A stretch of 64,000 nucleotides of DNA from Pseudoips prasinana (GCA_951640165.1 OX621238.1:30280001-30344000), one strand, 5' to 3'. Counted from the stretch's first letter, positions 31,825 through 43,136 are shown. Notes: generated from the letters alone by a model not told the origin. Numbers and translations are program-made.

Positions 31825-32701
31825 TATATGTATATAATATAATATTTTTACATACATACATACATACATAGACTCACGCCTGTTTCCCAGAGGGGTAGGC
31901 AGAGACAACGGACTTTCATTTGTCACGATCCTTGCATACCTCTTTCGCTTCGTTTACTGACATTATATTCTTCATACATGCTCGCCGGTTTAGGGTACTT
32001 CTGACCTGACCTTTCTTAAGTACGTCTCCGATAATATAATATTTTTTATCATAATAAATTCATTAAATAAGTTATTTAGTCATTCGTTCAGAATGTCCAG
32101 ATGTGAGGTTTCCACTACGTTACCAAAAATGTTTGTTTACTTATGTTAGACATTAATTTGGATCCCAGCGGGTTTCTGCTCAATCATCGTAGATATAAAA
32201 TGTTCAAGTATTTTTGTTGCCATAAATTTTGCTAAGAGTCTCAGTAATCTTATGTACAAGGTTAATGGTTAGCTGTCAGTTTGTAGGATTAGATTAGCGA
32301 GCTTTTTTATTTATTTACCTTTTTGTCTTTTGAGTATCTGAACTTATTAGATAGATATTTATAGGCGAAGTAATTAATCTTTCTTGATTAATGTTCGCTC
32401 GTATATAAAATGCTAATTAATTATACAAGTAGTTATAATAAAAGAAGAACTATTGAGACTAATCTACCCACAAAACCGAGCCACTCGTAGAACATTTAGT
32501 TTGCAAAATAGACTAGATAAATTAATCTTTGCGTATAAATATCGACTCGCTATTTGGTACGTTCTTCTATCTTTTTCCAAATATATCACATTAGTTATAT
32601 TACACAGTATGGTTTGTAAATGGTTTATTATTGTTATACTAGATTTTATGTAGGTAGTTACTTAATCAATTAAAGGCATTGTGAAATAATTATACTACTA
32701 A
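31825..32701. other. No gene recognised
   Basis: (CATA)n run near 31850-31870. Otherwise AT-rich without supported ORF. Confidence 0.4.
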
Positions 32702-32908
32702 CTGTGGTGCAGCGGCTATGACAGTCGCCTCGCCGCTTCGTGTCGCGGGTTGGAGTCCCGCGCTGGACAACTATTCGTGTGACCCATAAATAGTTGTTCT
32801 GAGTGTGGATGTAAATTGTGTCCGTCAATTATATGTTTGTAAAGTATCCCGCGACACAAGATCTAGATCCAGAGTGTGGGCGTTATCTTTTCTAAAAATA
32901 AAAAAAAT
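32702..32908 (+). mobile_element. tRNA-headed SINE, family C
   Basis: Same head and body as 11942-12149, with box B mutated (GGTTGGAGTCC). Poly(A) tail. Confidence 0.82.
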
Positions 32909-33169
32909 ATAAAAACATTTTTGGTTAGTTATCGCTTATGGTGATTTGCAATTGCATTAATAATATTGAGGTTCGAGAATCGATTCCAAAATTTCCACGA
33001 GGTTAAGCAGTACTACCAATGCACGTTCAGTTTATGGATGAGTGAGCGCAGGTTTTAGTTCATTAAAGCAGAGCCTGTGCTATGCAACCATACAACTGAT
33101 AAACATACTTATATATTTCTAAATACATACATATAACATATAAATTACACCCAGAGATAGAACAATGGG

Positions 33170-33300
33170 CCTGTCGGCGTGGTTGGTAAATACTTGCCTT
33201 TCACGCCGCAGGTCGTGGGTTCGATTCCCACCCAGGACAAATATTCGTATGCATTGACATGACTGCTTGTCCTGAGTATGGGCGTTATCTATATCCCACC
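33170..33300 (+). mobile_element. SINE family B, 5' part
   Basis: Head with GTCGGCGTGGTTGG and GGTTCGATTCCC. The body is cut after CCTGAGTATGGGCG. A reversed family B tail fragment at about 33065-33120 lies just upstream. Confidence 0.75.
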
Positions 33301-33537
33301 AAAAACATAAATGTAATAAAGGAGAGCCATGTTCAATACAAAAATGATGCTTGGCTGTGGGTTCGCCGCAAAAAGAATGGAGATCTAAATTAGTGCCAAG
33401 TTCAAAATCCAAATATGTATTAAAAGGAAAACAATAACATTATGAACATGTATTAAACTCTATATCTTTGCTTTATTGGATATTTATAACAATTGCTGTT
33501 ATTTACAAAGAGATCTTAAAGTAGGTTAGTTAATCGT

Positions 33538-33640
33538 AGTTATTACGCAAATATTTGTCTTGGGTGGGGATTGAGCCTACGATATCTGGCCTAGCAGCCT
33601 GTGACAAACCACTACACCATTAGGCTCAGGCTACTCCAAC
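33538..33640 (-). repeat. Degenerate tRNA-like SINE head
   Basis: On the minus strand TTAGGCTCAATCCCC and CCTAATGGTGTAGTGG resemble box B and box A of a tRNA-derived head. Family uncertain. Confidence 0.45.
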
Positions 33641-33652
33641 CATTATACTATA

Positions 33653-33748
33653 CTAGCAAGGCCCCACGGTTTCACCCGCGTTAAAGTAGTTTTAGCATAT
33701 ATTATACTCACAAACTTTCAACACAAAGCATTTATAATATTAGTAGGA
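33653..33748 (-). mobile_element. Very short Helitron (96 bp)
   Basis: On the minus strand it starts TCCTACTAATATTATAAATG after A and ends GGGGCCTTGCTAG before T. It matches 61408-61521. No coding capacity. Confidence 0.8.
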
Positions 33749-34018
33749 TGTGTACCTCTAACGGTTTTGGCAGTGCACGCCGGAATAGCTCGCAGATGGT
33801 AGATTTTTTATACCTACTTGACACTTATCGTCATATTTTGGACAATTCACACAAATTTATAAATTAATAAAAATATAATTATGTGTTATTCTGATGTATA
33901 AGCTATATTATTGTAAAGTTTCATTAAAATCCATTCAGTAGTTTTTATGTGAAAGAGTAACAAACATCCATCCATCCATCCATACTTACAAACTTTCGCG
34001 TTAATAATATTAGTGGGA
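33749..34018 (-). mobile_element. Short non-autonomous Helitron, head-to-tail with the previous one
   Basis: The minus-strand 5' end TCCCACTAATATTATTAACG follows A. The body is shared with 60645-60909 (GTGTGAATTGTCCAAAATAT, ACCATCTG, CCGGCGTGCACTG). Its 3' end runs directly into the 33653-33748 element. Confidence 0.75.
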
Positions 34019-34289
34019 TAGTAGGATTGTACAAATACGTCATTACAAGTTGTACGCTGCACAGGTGCACATTTACTAAAGAATTTGAATCTGAAATATT
34101 TTAACCGACGATCTTGTGAAAGGTTACTGGAAACCACTGGATGCGTTGCACATTTTCAGACCAAAATCGTTCTATATTTATTCTTTAGGAAACTATAGAT
34201 CGTATTTGTACCAAGAAATGATAAGTTGCGTAAATTTGTGCTCGAGACTACGTAAATATTGGAGACATTTATGTGGATAAATTTCAACT

Positions 34290-34535
34290 ATAAAATAAAA
34301 TAAAAAAGGTATTTATTCACGTAGACTTTAAAAAAGCGCTTGTAAATAGTCAGAACATGTTTGAAGTAATACAGTTATTATTTCTATATACCTACTTATT
34401 ACAGATATTTAGGTACACGGAATGTTAAAACATTTGTACAATTTATTTTATAATGGTAGTGATATTTAGCTAGCTTGTATTAAGTTATTGTCAAGAAGAA
34501 GGTTTAATTAAAGTAAATTAAAAATATAGGTTTAA
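34290..34535 (+). repeat. Interspersed repeat H
   Basis: Shares TATTCACGTAGACTTTAAAA, AGCGCTTGTAAATAGTCAGA and AAGTTATTGTCAAG with 40385-40640 and with reversed 18722-18990. Confidence 0.65.
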
Positions 34536-35060
34536 TTAGAAAGGGTAACTATATTAATATATCCAGTTTAATACCTAGCTATGCTAGTGTAGGTGGAGCT
34601 AAGGTCTTTCGCCAGCGCTTAATCATTCTGATACGGTACCCTAAATCCATCTTCACTTTGATAATTATGGTCATATTAGTTATCTTTGTTTTCTCCAATT
34701 TCTCTTTCCGCAACTTTTCCCATGAATGTGTCGTGCCGTATCAAAACATTCCATCATTTTGCACCTCCGTTGTGATTAGACTAGATCTCTTTTCATCTGT
34801 CAATTCCAAACAGTTTTATATAAAGCTCATAAAAATGTCGTTATCGATAGTATACATTGTGTTTTTTTAACATAGCAAAACCCTTAATATAGCTGTCCAA
34901 AGTCGTAATAAGATTGCGTTAGAGTAAATTAAATAATTTGTTTACCCTTTTTGGTTGGCATTGGCACCATTACCATTGTATATTCTGCTAACAAACATTT
35001 TTTCCAGTTTAATCTTATTCTGAGCAACCCATTTGTAAATTCTGTTTTGTTGCGAGCAAG
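34536..35060. other. No gene recognised
   Basis: AT-rich DNA. The frame 34658-34870 is not recognised. Confidence 0.35.
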
Positions 35061-35330
35061 TTGTAGGTATGTGTTGAGTTGGAGCAATTTATTGTTGTGA
35101 GTCTTTACAAATCTCCTTGTGCACCATTAGAAACTTTTAGAGATATCATGGAAGATCCATTAAAAAAGTTATCTAACAGCCATAAAACTGTTATCATTTG
35201 TGGGGACTTCAATGTAAATATTTTGGAGGAAAAGTCCATAAATTTATTTTTTTTAGTGTTTGTTCAGAACTCACATGTTAACTGCCACAAGTGCTACATG
35301 CATTGATAATATAGTGAGCACTATAAAACT
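35061..35330 (+). pseudogene. LINE endonuclease fragment
   Basis: FIVVSLYKSPCAPLETF and TVIICGDFNVNILEE (residues around the catalytic Asp and Asn of APE-type endonucleases) are followed by a frameshift near a T run at about 35249, then TSATCIDNIV. This is the endonuclease of a CR1/Jockey-like LINE. The start and the RT are missing. Confidence 0.75.
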
Positions 35331-35343
35331 TTATTTAAATTAA

Positions 35344-35792
35344 TCACACTAATATTATAAAGGTGATAATTTGTGAGTGTGTATGTTTGTTACTTCTTGA
35401 CGTCTCGAGGTGGAGTGATATTAATAAAATTTGGTATGGAGTTAGCTGACACGCTGGATTAACACATAGGCTATAAATTATAAAGTATAATGCGGGTGAA
35501 GCGCTCACAGCTAGATGCTCTCACCGGTCCGTAAGTGATTGGCGAGGTCAAGCAACTAGGATCGCGGTCAGTCCATAGATGGATGACCGCGAAAGTGGTT
35601 TAATTTCTGAGCGTCTCCGTGCTTCGGAGGGCACGTTAAGCTGTTGGTCCCGGTTCTAGCCAATAGGCAACAGTCGTTAAGCCATGTCACAGGCCTAATG
35701 GGCGGCTTGAACAACTCTGACACTAGGGTCACCACTGCCCACACGATAAGTAAGTAAGTGAGTATGCGGGTAAAACCACGGGGCACAACTAG
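35344..35792 (+). mobile_element. Short Helitron split by a 5S SINE
   Basis: 5' TCACACTAATATTATAAAGG after A and 3' GGGGCACAACTAG before T give exact ends. The 5S SINE at 35501-35763 lies inside, with ATGCGGGTGAA and ATGCGGGTAAA on its sides as target duplication. Confidence 0.85.
35501..35763 (+). mobile_element. 5S-rRNA-derived SINE (SINE3-like), best copy
   Basis: 35518-35599 follows the 5S rRNA internal promoter closely: GAGGTCAAGCAAC (5S box A), the intermediate element region GATCGCGGTCAGT and GATGGATGACCGC (5S box C). The body is GTGCTTCGGAGGGCACGTT, GGTCCCGGTTCTAG and GGCGGCTTGAACAACTCTGA, with a tail of AAGT units. An 11-bp target duplication flanks it. Pol III transcription through the 5S-type promoter is expected (inference). 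Confidence 0.82.
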
Positions 35793-36885
35793 TAATCAAT
35801 AAAATTGAGTCGGAGCATTAAGGTCAGTTTGTTACTTTTTCTAATTCTCCAAATATTTTAAGAAAACATATATGTAAGTTGTAAAAGCATGTAAATGGTA
35901 AAACATTCTAGTAAAAGCCGTTTAGAAAATTTTAAATGGAAGTAGTAAAACAACCCGCATGGCTGCCCTATCGTGCTACTCGTGAGCATTTGTACAACTC
36001 TTTATTCAACTTGATTAATGTTGAGTTGAGCTAACATTATGAGAATTGCACGGCGTACTACCGTATATCGTAATTAATTTTGTGATGGATTTGGTAAGCC
36101 ATTTCAAACATCTTCAGGTCATCTTCAGGAGGAATGCGGCAGTAAAAAATTTTTAATGGGGCCCAATATAAAACTAATTACATGAGTTACCCACCCCTTA
36201 TAGTTTTATTATCTTTTATTGACTTAACTTAAACAATTCCCACAACAAACGTTTCGGTAAAGTTATAAAGCGAAAACATTTGATAGAACAATGGGCCTGG
36301 GCGATGTTAATTCAGGAAGTTTATTTAATGTCGTTGTTTAGGGTTAAAGTTTATTCAGTAAACTAGTAAGCAAAATTGCTTTTTAATCTTTCATATTTAA
36401 TACTTTTCTCAGAACTTCATCGTTTCTTTAATGCTAGAATAATTCAGATAACTATAACGAAGGTTCGTTTTTTTGTGCCACATCGTCTTAGTAGTAGCAA
36501 AAACGTAGCTTAGGTTACTGTAATCTGTGATATGAGTTCCAAACATTGATAGCGTGGTCTTACCCAGAGACAACTATATGGTTGGTGAGTTGGTTTAACC
36601 AAATATTTTTTTTTTGCGGGAATTGTATAAGTACTTTTCTTAAAACCCACCAAATACATACTGAGCGGTACTTGTGTTTGTGGTTAAAATACTAATCTTC
36701 TTCTTTGAACACCTAACACACTGCAATCTGATTTCAAACTAGGCACAGCCTTTGCTAGAGAAAACAGACTACTAATATAATATAGTATTGTATAGTATAG
36801 TATAATATCGTGTTGTCCAGTTCTTACTACTTTAGAAGTCGCTTAGTATCCAGCCTCCACTTTCTTACATTTTGATAATTTTATC
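35793..36885. other. No gene recognised
   Basis: AT-rich DNA without supported ORF. Confidence 0.4.
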
Positions 36886-37010
36886 ATCCTTGCACCTACC
36901 ATGCTATCTCTGCACCACCCTAAGGTTGACTGGCAGAAAATGCTTAGGGCATTAAGTCCGCCTTTGTACCATTTGATGTGCATAAAGTTATAAATAAATA
37001 AAATAATAAA
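36886..37010 (+). mobile_element. LINE 3'-end fragment (GGCATTAAGTCCGCC type)
   Basis: Second copy of the 13900-14012 sequence, with an AATAA tail. It directly precedes the 151-bp tandem array. Confidence 0.65.
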
Positions 37011-37020
37011 TAATAATAAA

Positions 37021-37469
37021 CATATTCTGCAATAAATATCTCTACAACAAGATAAATAAAACTTTGCCTATTAATAATCTAACTACTAATATGTGTCAAT
37101 TTAAAAGAATAAACTGGATCCAAAGAATCAATTATGATGAAACTGAGGAAATCCTTGCGATTTTTGATAAACATATTCTACAATAAATATCTCTACAACA
37201 AGATAAATAAAACTTTGCCTATTTATAATCTAACTACTAATACGTGTCAATTTAAAAGAATAAACTGGATCCAAGGAATCAATTATGATGAAACTGAGGA
37301 AATCCTTGCGATTTTTAATAAACATATTCTACAATAAATATCTCTACAACAAGATAAATAAAACTTTGCCTATTTATAATCTAACTACTAATATGTGTCA
37401 ATTTAAAATAATAAACTGGATCCAAGGAATCAATTATGATGAAACTGAGAAAATCCTTGCGATTTTAGA
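37021..37469 (+). repeat. Three-unit tandem repeat, 151-bp period
   Basis: Units start at 37021, 37172 and 37323 with only a few differences. Because 151 is not a multiple of three, the frame changes from unit to unit. Each unit can encode QFKRINWIQGINYDETEEIL and AIFNKHIL, which resembles the linker after the endonuclease of a LINE (weak). Recent tandem duplication of a LINE piece is the likely origin. Confidence 0.9.
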
Positions 37470-37785
37470 ATAAAAGAGGATCAATTAATTAATTTACTAA
37501 TATGATCTTTGCAATTCATCCATTTACGCTGCGTACACATTCCTGCCTCCCTTTCACACAAATACACACGCCATAATATTTTGTTTTCTTATATTTCTCG
37601 TTGAAGTGCAAATATTAATTTTTTTTAGAGTATTGTAAAATTAAAGTGGAAAAATCTAAGGAGTCGAGACCTGGTGTCCTGAAATACAGGCCTTGAGCCT
37701 AGTTTAGGCACCAGTCTGCCACAGTAATAATTCTTAGTAATGTATACAAAAATTGTGTAAATGTAAAGCTCTTACCATATCATCA

Positions 37786-38207
37786 TCATCATCATATCAG
37801 CCGAAAGACGTCCACTGCTGGACAAAGGCCTCCCCCAAAGATCTCCACAATTGCCGGTCTTGTGCTATTCGCATCCAGCAGTTTCCAGCGACCCGCACAA
37901 GATCATCGGTCCATCTTGTAGGGGGCCTGCCCACGCTGCGTCTTCCGGTTCGTGGTCGCCACTCGAGAACCTTTCTGCCCCAACGGCCGTCGGCTCTACG
38001 AGCTATGTGCCCTGCCCACTGCCACTTCAGCTTGGCAATTCTTCGGGCTATGTCGGTGACTTTGGTTAGCCTGCGGATTTCGACATTTCTGATGCGATCC
38101 CGCAGGGAAACTCCAAGCATAGCCCTCTCCATTGCTCTTTGGGTGACCTTGAGCCTTCTAATAAGGCCCATAGTGAGCGACCACGTCTCTGTTCCGTATG
38201 TCATCAC
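37786..38207 (-). pseudogene. C-terminus of an RTE-clade LINE reverse transcriptase with 3' tail
   Basis: 137 codons in one frame, starting inside the RT (YGTETWSLTMGLIRRLKVTQ) and including KLKWQWAGHIARR and GRPPTRWTDDLV, hallmarks of the RTE pol C-terminus. The short 3' end carries CTGATATGATGATGATGATA, the microsatellite-like tail usual for RTE. Truncated at the 5' side. No stop is present in the retained part. Confidence 0.88.
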
Positions 38208-38310
38208 TTACCATATAAAGTTTTGTAATTATTCATATTGTAGAGAGAAATAAATAATTATCTTATCTTATATTAATATATTTCTAAAGCAGTTTAATGC
38301 CGCACTACGA

Positions 38311-38399
38311 ATTGTCTACGAATACTTATTCGTAGACAATGGGATTTAATTTGGCTTTAATCATTGTTTTGAACTTTTAAAAGAATGATTAAAAGCCAA
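38311..38399. repeat. Two adjacent hairpins
   Basis: 38311-38323 (ATTGTCTACGAAT) pairs perfectly with 38328-38340 across ACTT. 38346-38365 pairs with 38379-38399 with a one-base offset (GGCTTTAATCATT and AATGATTAAAAGCC). Confidence 0.7.
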
Positions 38400-39474
38400 T
38401 TTAATTAGCATATTACAAAATTTCTGATTATTTAAGTGACAAAAGTGCTTGGGATTAAGTTTTTCTAAGACAACACACAAAAAATATGTAATTAATCTTC
38501 AGTAAATTTTATTTAAAAAAAGGGTTCCTACTGAGTTTCTGGCAGTGTTTCTCAGTAGTTGCACTTCACGGTAGGGTAAAAATATGACAATTCCACAGAA
38601 TTGTAATTTTTTACGGAATAAATGAATTTTGAATTTGAATGAACTTTAATCTATCTCAACACATCACATAACCATAAAAAACGTCTCTGTTAATTAAGGT
38701 GTATTATTAATAATGAGAATTATGATCAATCCATTAGAACACATTACTACATTGGTTTCAAAGGGATGGAGAGGGTCTAAACCACAATGATCTCCCTCAA
38801 TTTCGTACACTATATTGTTTCCAACAATATAATAACAAAGTTTAGGTATGTAACGCGCGGGAAATCTCTTAACTGCTATTTAAAAATAGATTTAATATTG
38901 TTTTCACATGTTTGCAAGAGAAGTATCAATTCCATTTTATTTTTTCAAATTGATACTTTAAAAAATAAAAGATTTTATGGAAAGCTTAAGCGAGTATATT
39001 TGAAAGTTTCCTTTCATTTTTATCCCCAATAATACCTAAAATCTTAATATAAAATAACAAGTTCAAAGTATTAGTATAACTTTAAAATACTTATAGAAAT
39101 ATCTCAATATACATTTATGTGCCCACTTGGCTAACCTTCACCAAGATTTTTTATTTTACTATAAGTATTTTAAAGTTATTTCAACTTACATACAGAAATT
39201 CCAATTATATTTATTTTACACAAATAGATATATTTTCGAATCATATTATTATGTAAATTATAGTAGTTAATAATTTCAGTAATTGAATTATATAATGAGT
39301 ATATGAAAAAGACTTTTTCCGTGGTTACGATGACCCAACATCGAGGTTCAACAAGAATATAGCTAAACAAGAAAAACGTCTTCCACTGAGCATATAGGGA
39401 CCAAGGTTTCAGAAAAAATACCATCGAGGTTTTAGTCATTGTAAATTTTGAGAAAAGAACGACTTAAAACTAAA
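38400..39474. other. AT-rich DNA, nothing recognised
   Basis: Several short frames without recognisable content. TAAGTATTTTAAAGTTAT recurs in both orientations near 39090 and 39165. Confidence 0.35.
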
Positions 39475-39830
39475 AACAAAAAGCAAAAGAAGACGAAAAA
39501 AGCAATCCCGGAGTTTCTTTGTGGCTTTTTTCTCCGGGTCGTCCACCTAGGTAGCTAGAGAATGCCGCAGGTTAGCTAGGGTAGGTTCCTCAGTGGCAGT
39601 TTTGGCCCCTTAACGCGTCATCGGTGATTCCGTGCAACTGATCACACCCTCTCTTAAAATTCTGTCCTTTTGCTTCAGCGGCCCCCTGAGCTGTGGCCCG
39701 AACCCCAGAAGGGTGGCCTCAGGTATTAGCATTTTTCAATTTAAGCTACTGGTTAAGAGCCTTCTGCGCTAGTCAAATGCTCATTGCCTTCAATTCCTTA
39801 AATTTAATATAGTACAACAAAATTTCAAAA
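39475..39830 (+). repeat. Interspersed repeat F
   Basis: Shares GAGTTTCTTT.TGGCTTT, AGCTAGAGAATGCC, CAGGTTAGCTAGGGTAG, CTTTTGGCCCCTTAAC.CG and CTGAGCTGTGRCCCGAACCC with 49975-50545. No coding content; class unknown. Confidence 0.65.
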
Positions 39831-40384
39831 TAATAGATTACTTAGTAGCTGTAACCTTTTAGCAATTTAATAGCCAGTATGCCGTGACATCCCAAGAAAA
39901 TATATAGCATCTTCAAGGTGTAGGTATACATACAATCTTTTTTTGCTATTATGTTTTACGGAGGTGATTGCAAATCTTATTAACACTAAAGCATCAAATT
40001 ATATTTGTTACTACGTTGGTCACGCTCTTTCTTGTTATAATATGTTTTTGCCGGAAGTTACCTTTAATGCGATTCACATGATGTCTTCAGAATTATAATT
40101 AAAGGGTATTTGAACCGTGAATTATATAGGGCTATCCGTATATAGGGCTTTCCACATAAATACTGGATTATAATATATTATATAATTGTTGATGACATTT
40201 TATTATTGGCTGTCGGTTTATATGGCACACATTTATTCCTAATAAGGCAGCTGTGGTTAGATAAAAAGTAATGGAATATTTTTATGTGATAATAACCAAG
40301 ATAATTTAAAGATTTAAACAAGGGCACGCTACTGGATCCGAAACACTATAACTCTGCCAAAATTTTTTAGTAGAGTTATTACAA
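39831..40384. other. No gene recognised
   Basis: AT-rich DNA. Confidence 0.35.
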
Positions 40385-40640
40385 TTAAAATAAAATAAAT
40401 AAGGTTTTTATTCACGTAGACTTTAAAAAAGCGCTTGTAAATAGTCAGAACATGTTCGTAGCAATATATAATTAATTTATAATTATTTCGAGGTACATAT
40501 AGATATTTAGGTACACGGATTGTAGGAAATAATTACAATAAAATTTATTTTATAACAGTAACGATATTTAGCTAACTTAAATTAAGTTATTGTCAAGGAT
40601 CATGTGTAGGTTAAATTATCTTAATTTTAAATTTTAGCTA
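40385..40640 (+). repeat. Interspersed repeat H
   Basis: Same orientation as 34290-34535, with the same start (AAAATAAAATAAAT..GG) and the block AGCGCTTGTAAATAGTCAGA. Confidence 0.65.
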
Positions 40641-40650
40641 TATTTTTACT

Positions 40651-40695
40651 ACATATTGTCGAGGTGTTAAATTATTTAACACCTTGATAATATGT
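40651..40695. repeat. 22-bp stem hairpin
   Basis: 40651-40672 pairs with 40674-40695 along its full length, with two G-T wobbles and a 1-base loop. Confidence 0.75.
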
Positions 40696-40744
40696 GCAGT
40701 CAATCCAAAATGTGGACTCAGTGCAGCGTGTTACCGGCGTTAGT

Positions 40745-40870
40745 AGTGTGATAAACGTTTGACTGAGGGTAGAACTCGATGCCCTCAGTAGCGGAGCAAT
40801 ACCGCTGCGTCAGTCATCCCGTGACCACAATCAATGCAACTTGGTCGAAACGTCGGGAAAATAACTATAA
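40745..40870 (+). other. Compact multi-stem sequence ending GAAACGTCGGGAAA
   Basis: CTGAGGG pairs with CCCTCAG and AGCGG pairs with CCGCT, both inside a closing TGACT...AGTCA stem, followed by GGTCGAAACGTCGGG. It looks like structured RNA or a Penelope-like or SINE terminus. No hammerhead core CTGATGA is present. Not assigned. Confidence 0.4.
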
Positions 40871-41621
40871 AGGCTAGTTGCGTTAATAAATGTAAATAAT
40901 GTTGTAGATTTCCAAGGCTAGTGAATAAAATATCTAAAAAAATGTTATTCTAATACTTACTATAAGAACATAGCCTGAAATAACTCAACAATCTTAACCG
41001 GCATATTATCATTCATTTCTGAATTAAAAAAAATCTGATTATAGCTACATTAAAAACTAGTTAAGCTAGAGATGTATTAATGATGCTAAAAAACAATTAA
41101 CACTAATTGATGGTTTGTTCTGTGGCATATAGAATGTAAATCCTTATTAGGTCTGTTTGGTTGTTAGGAACAGGCAATATTTAAACAATCTGTGATCATC
41201 GCGATATAAGTCAAGTGTTTGTACTAAAAACAAATTAATAAGATTTTTTTTTATTAAATTGTGTACATAAGTTATTATTATAATAACTACTCCAAAAATC
41301 TTACAGAAACATTGTAAATGATAGCGTTATAGTACGGTATGTAATATCCACTAACAATTCACAAGGAAAATGTTTTAACAATACGAGCACGCACTGTCTT
41401 CTGCAAACAAATGGCATACACAACACAAACAGATTAACAAGAAGAAACAAGATATTTCATTTGATTCTGTTGGCTTTGTGTAGTCAACAAGGAAAAGCAA
41501 AGACATTAAAATACGCTCATATTTTTTAGACTGCAGTTGGTAAATCTTATGATGAAAATATAGTCGCATTGATAACCTTCTTCTTTTAAAATTGGTGAAT
41601 AATGTGGCATGTATAAATAAA
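40871..41621. other. No gene recognised
   Basis: AT-rich DNA. Confidence 0.35.
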
Positions 41622-41796
41622 CTAGCTGTACCCCGCGGTTTTACCCGCGTTAAACTTTATAAATTATAGTCTATGTGTTAAGCCAGGGTATCAGCTAACT
41701 CCATACCAAATTTTATTAAAATCGCTCCAGCTGTTTAGACGTGAAGAAGTAACACTCACACACTCACAAAAATTCGCATTTATAATATAAGTAAGA
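41622..41796 (-). mobile_element. Short non-autonomous Helitron
   Basis: Minus strand: TCTTACTTATATTATAAATG after A, hairpin GCGGGTAAAACCGC, end GGGGTACAGCTAG before T. Complete ends. Confidence 0.85.
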
Positions 41797-41814
41797 TGGC
41801 ACTGTGTGTTTGTG

Positions 41815-42290
41815 GTGACGTATGTTATCACCCCATCTCATCCCCTCGTAGAATTCGTTCTGAGGGAATATCTACCAGAAGACAGGCAGCGACGTCTCTC
41901 TAAGCATCAGAACTCACATATATAATACTGCAATCGCCAACCCGTCTGCCAAGCATGGTGATTATGGCATTCGTTCCAAACGAATGAATATTGGGCCGGT
42001 TGGCATGGTTGGTAAATGCTTGCCTTTCACGCCGCACGTCGTGTATTCTATTTCCACCCAAGAAAGATATTTGTGTGCATGAACATGGCTGTTTGTTTGA
42101 GTCTGGGTGAATTATCTATATAAGTATGTATTTACAAAGGAAAAGTAGTATATATAATATATCAGTTATCTGGTTTCCATAGTACAAGCTCTGCTTAGTT
42201 TGGGATCAGATAGCCGTGTGTGAATAATGTCCTGCGATATTGCCTTTGTCCCGCAGTGGATGTCTTCCAGCTGACATGATTATGATGGCC
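41815..42290 (+). mobile_element. RTE-derived 3' element split by a SINE
   Basis: CACCCCATCTCATCCCCTCG, GCAATCGCCAACCCGTCTGC and CCAAGCATGGTGATTATGG, then after the SINE CGCAGTGGATGTCTTCCAGC and TGACATGATTATGATGG. These match the RTE 3' region also seen at 42771-43025 (minus) and 51585-51818. Confidence 0.65.
41993..42240 (+). mobile_element. tRNA-headed SINE, family B
   Basis: Full family B copy inside the RTE-derived element, with a mutated box B (GTGTATTCTATTTCC). Confidence 0.82.
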
Positions 42291-42770
42291 AAAGTTACAT
42301 TTTTATTTATACTTTTTTCTATTAATAGTTTTAAAACCCGTTCCCAAATATCTATAACACATAAATATGGTGGATGCAATTTAAATATAAATAAAATTTT
42401 CTTTATAAAAATTCCTTATTCTAAATAAAGGCGTGAATGCGTGATTAGAAACCACACAATGAGATTCATCTAAAACATAATTATATGACACAGAGATTCC
42501 AAGAGAGGTTATTTGACATCTATGTAGTTTTATGCGGCCATTTAAATTAAAATTAGGTATAAATAATATTGCGCATTATTGTACAATTAATAATCCGATT
42601 TGTATATGGTATATGACATGAGGTTTTTTTAACATTGTAAACTTAATTTATAGTTCGATATTGAGCTTAATTTAAGCAAATTTTCAGCTTATCTTCAGCT
42701 GAAAATAAATCATGAACTTACAGAACTTTGCAAATCAACATCATTACGGACATTCATACTCAATCATATC
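42291..42770. other. No gene recognised
   Basis: AT-rich DNA. Confidence 0.35.
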
Positions 42771-43025
42771 AACCTATTGATGCCTACTGCTTGACAAAGG
42801 CCTCCTCAAAAGGTTTCCACAATGGAGTCGTGTCCATAATTTGGGGGATATGACATAATCGCCACGCTTGGCAGACGGGTTGGCAATCGCAGTAAGATAG
42901 TTATAGTACTCAGGAGAACGCTGCTGCCCGTTTTTTTATATATATTCCCTTCTTAAAGGGAATACTTCTACTCCCCCCATGGGATGAAAGGGGGAGACGA
43001 TATTCTTTATGGCCGTCAGCCACAC
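42771..43025 (-). mobile_element. RTE-derived 3' element
   Basis: Read on the minus strand: TCATCCCATGGGGGGAGTAG, TGCGATTGCCAACCCGTCTG, GCCAAGCGTGGCGATTATG and GGAGGCCTTTGTCAAGCAGT in the order found in RTE 3' regions. Confidence 0.65.
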
Positions 43026-43136
43026 ACTACTCAGTAGTGACATTTATTTAGATTTGCTTCCAATGGGAAAATTTGCCAAATTTCACACATCACTATCTCG
43101 CCAATAGACTACAAAATCTATCGATTTATATATTAG

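Noticed and set aside
37021..37469. CRISPR-like direct repeats
   Set aside because: The units are contiguous 151-bp repeats without unique spacers, in a eukaryotic transposon context.
37134..37473. Two similar open frames of 67 and 62 codons
   Set aside because: They are created by the 151-bp tandem repeat and shift frame from unit to unit.
40755..40862. Possible hammerhead ribozyme
   Set aside because: GAAAC is present but the CTGATGA core is not, and the stems do not fit the three-way junction.
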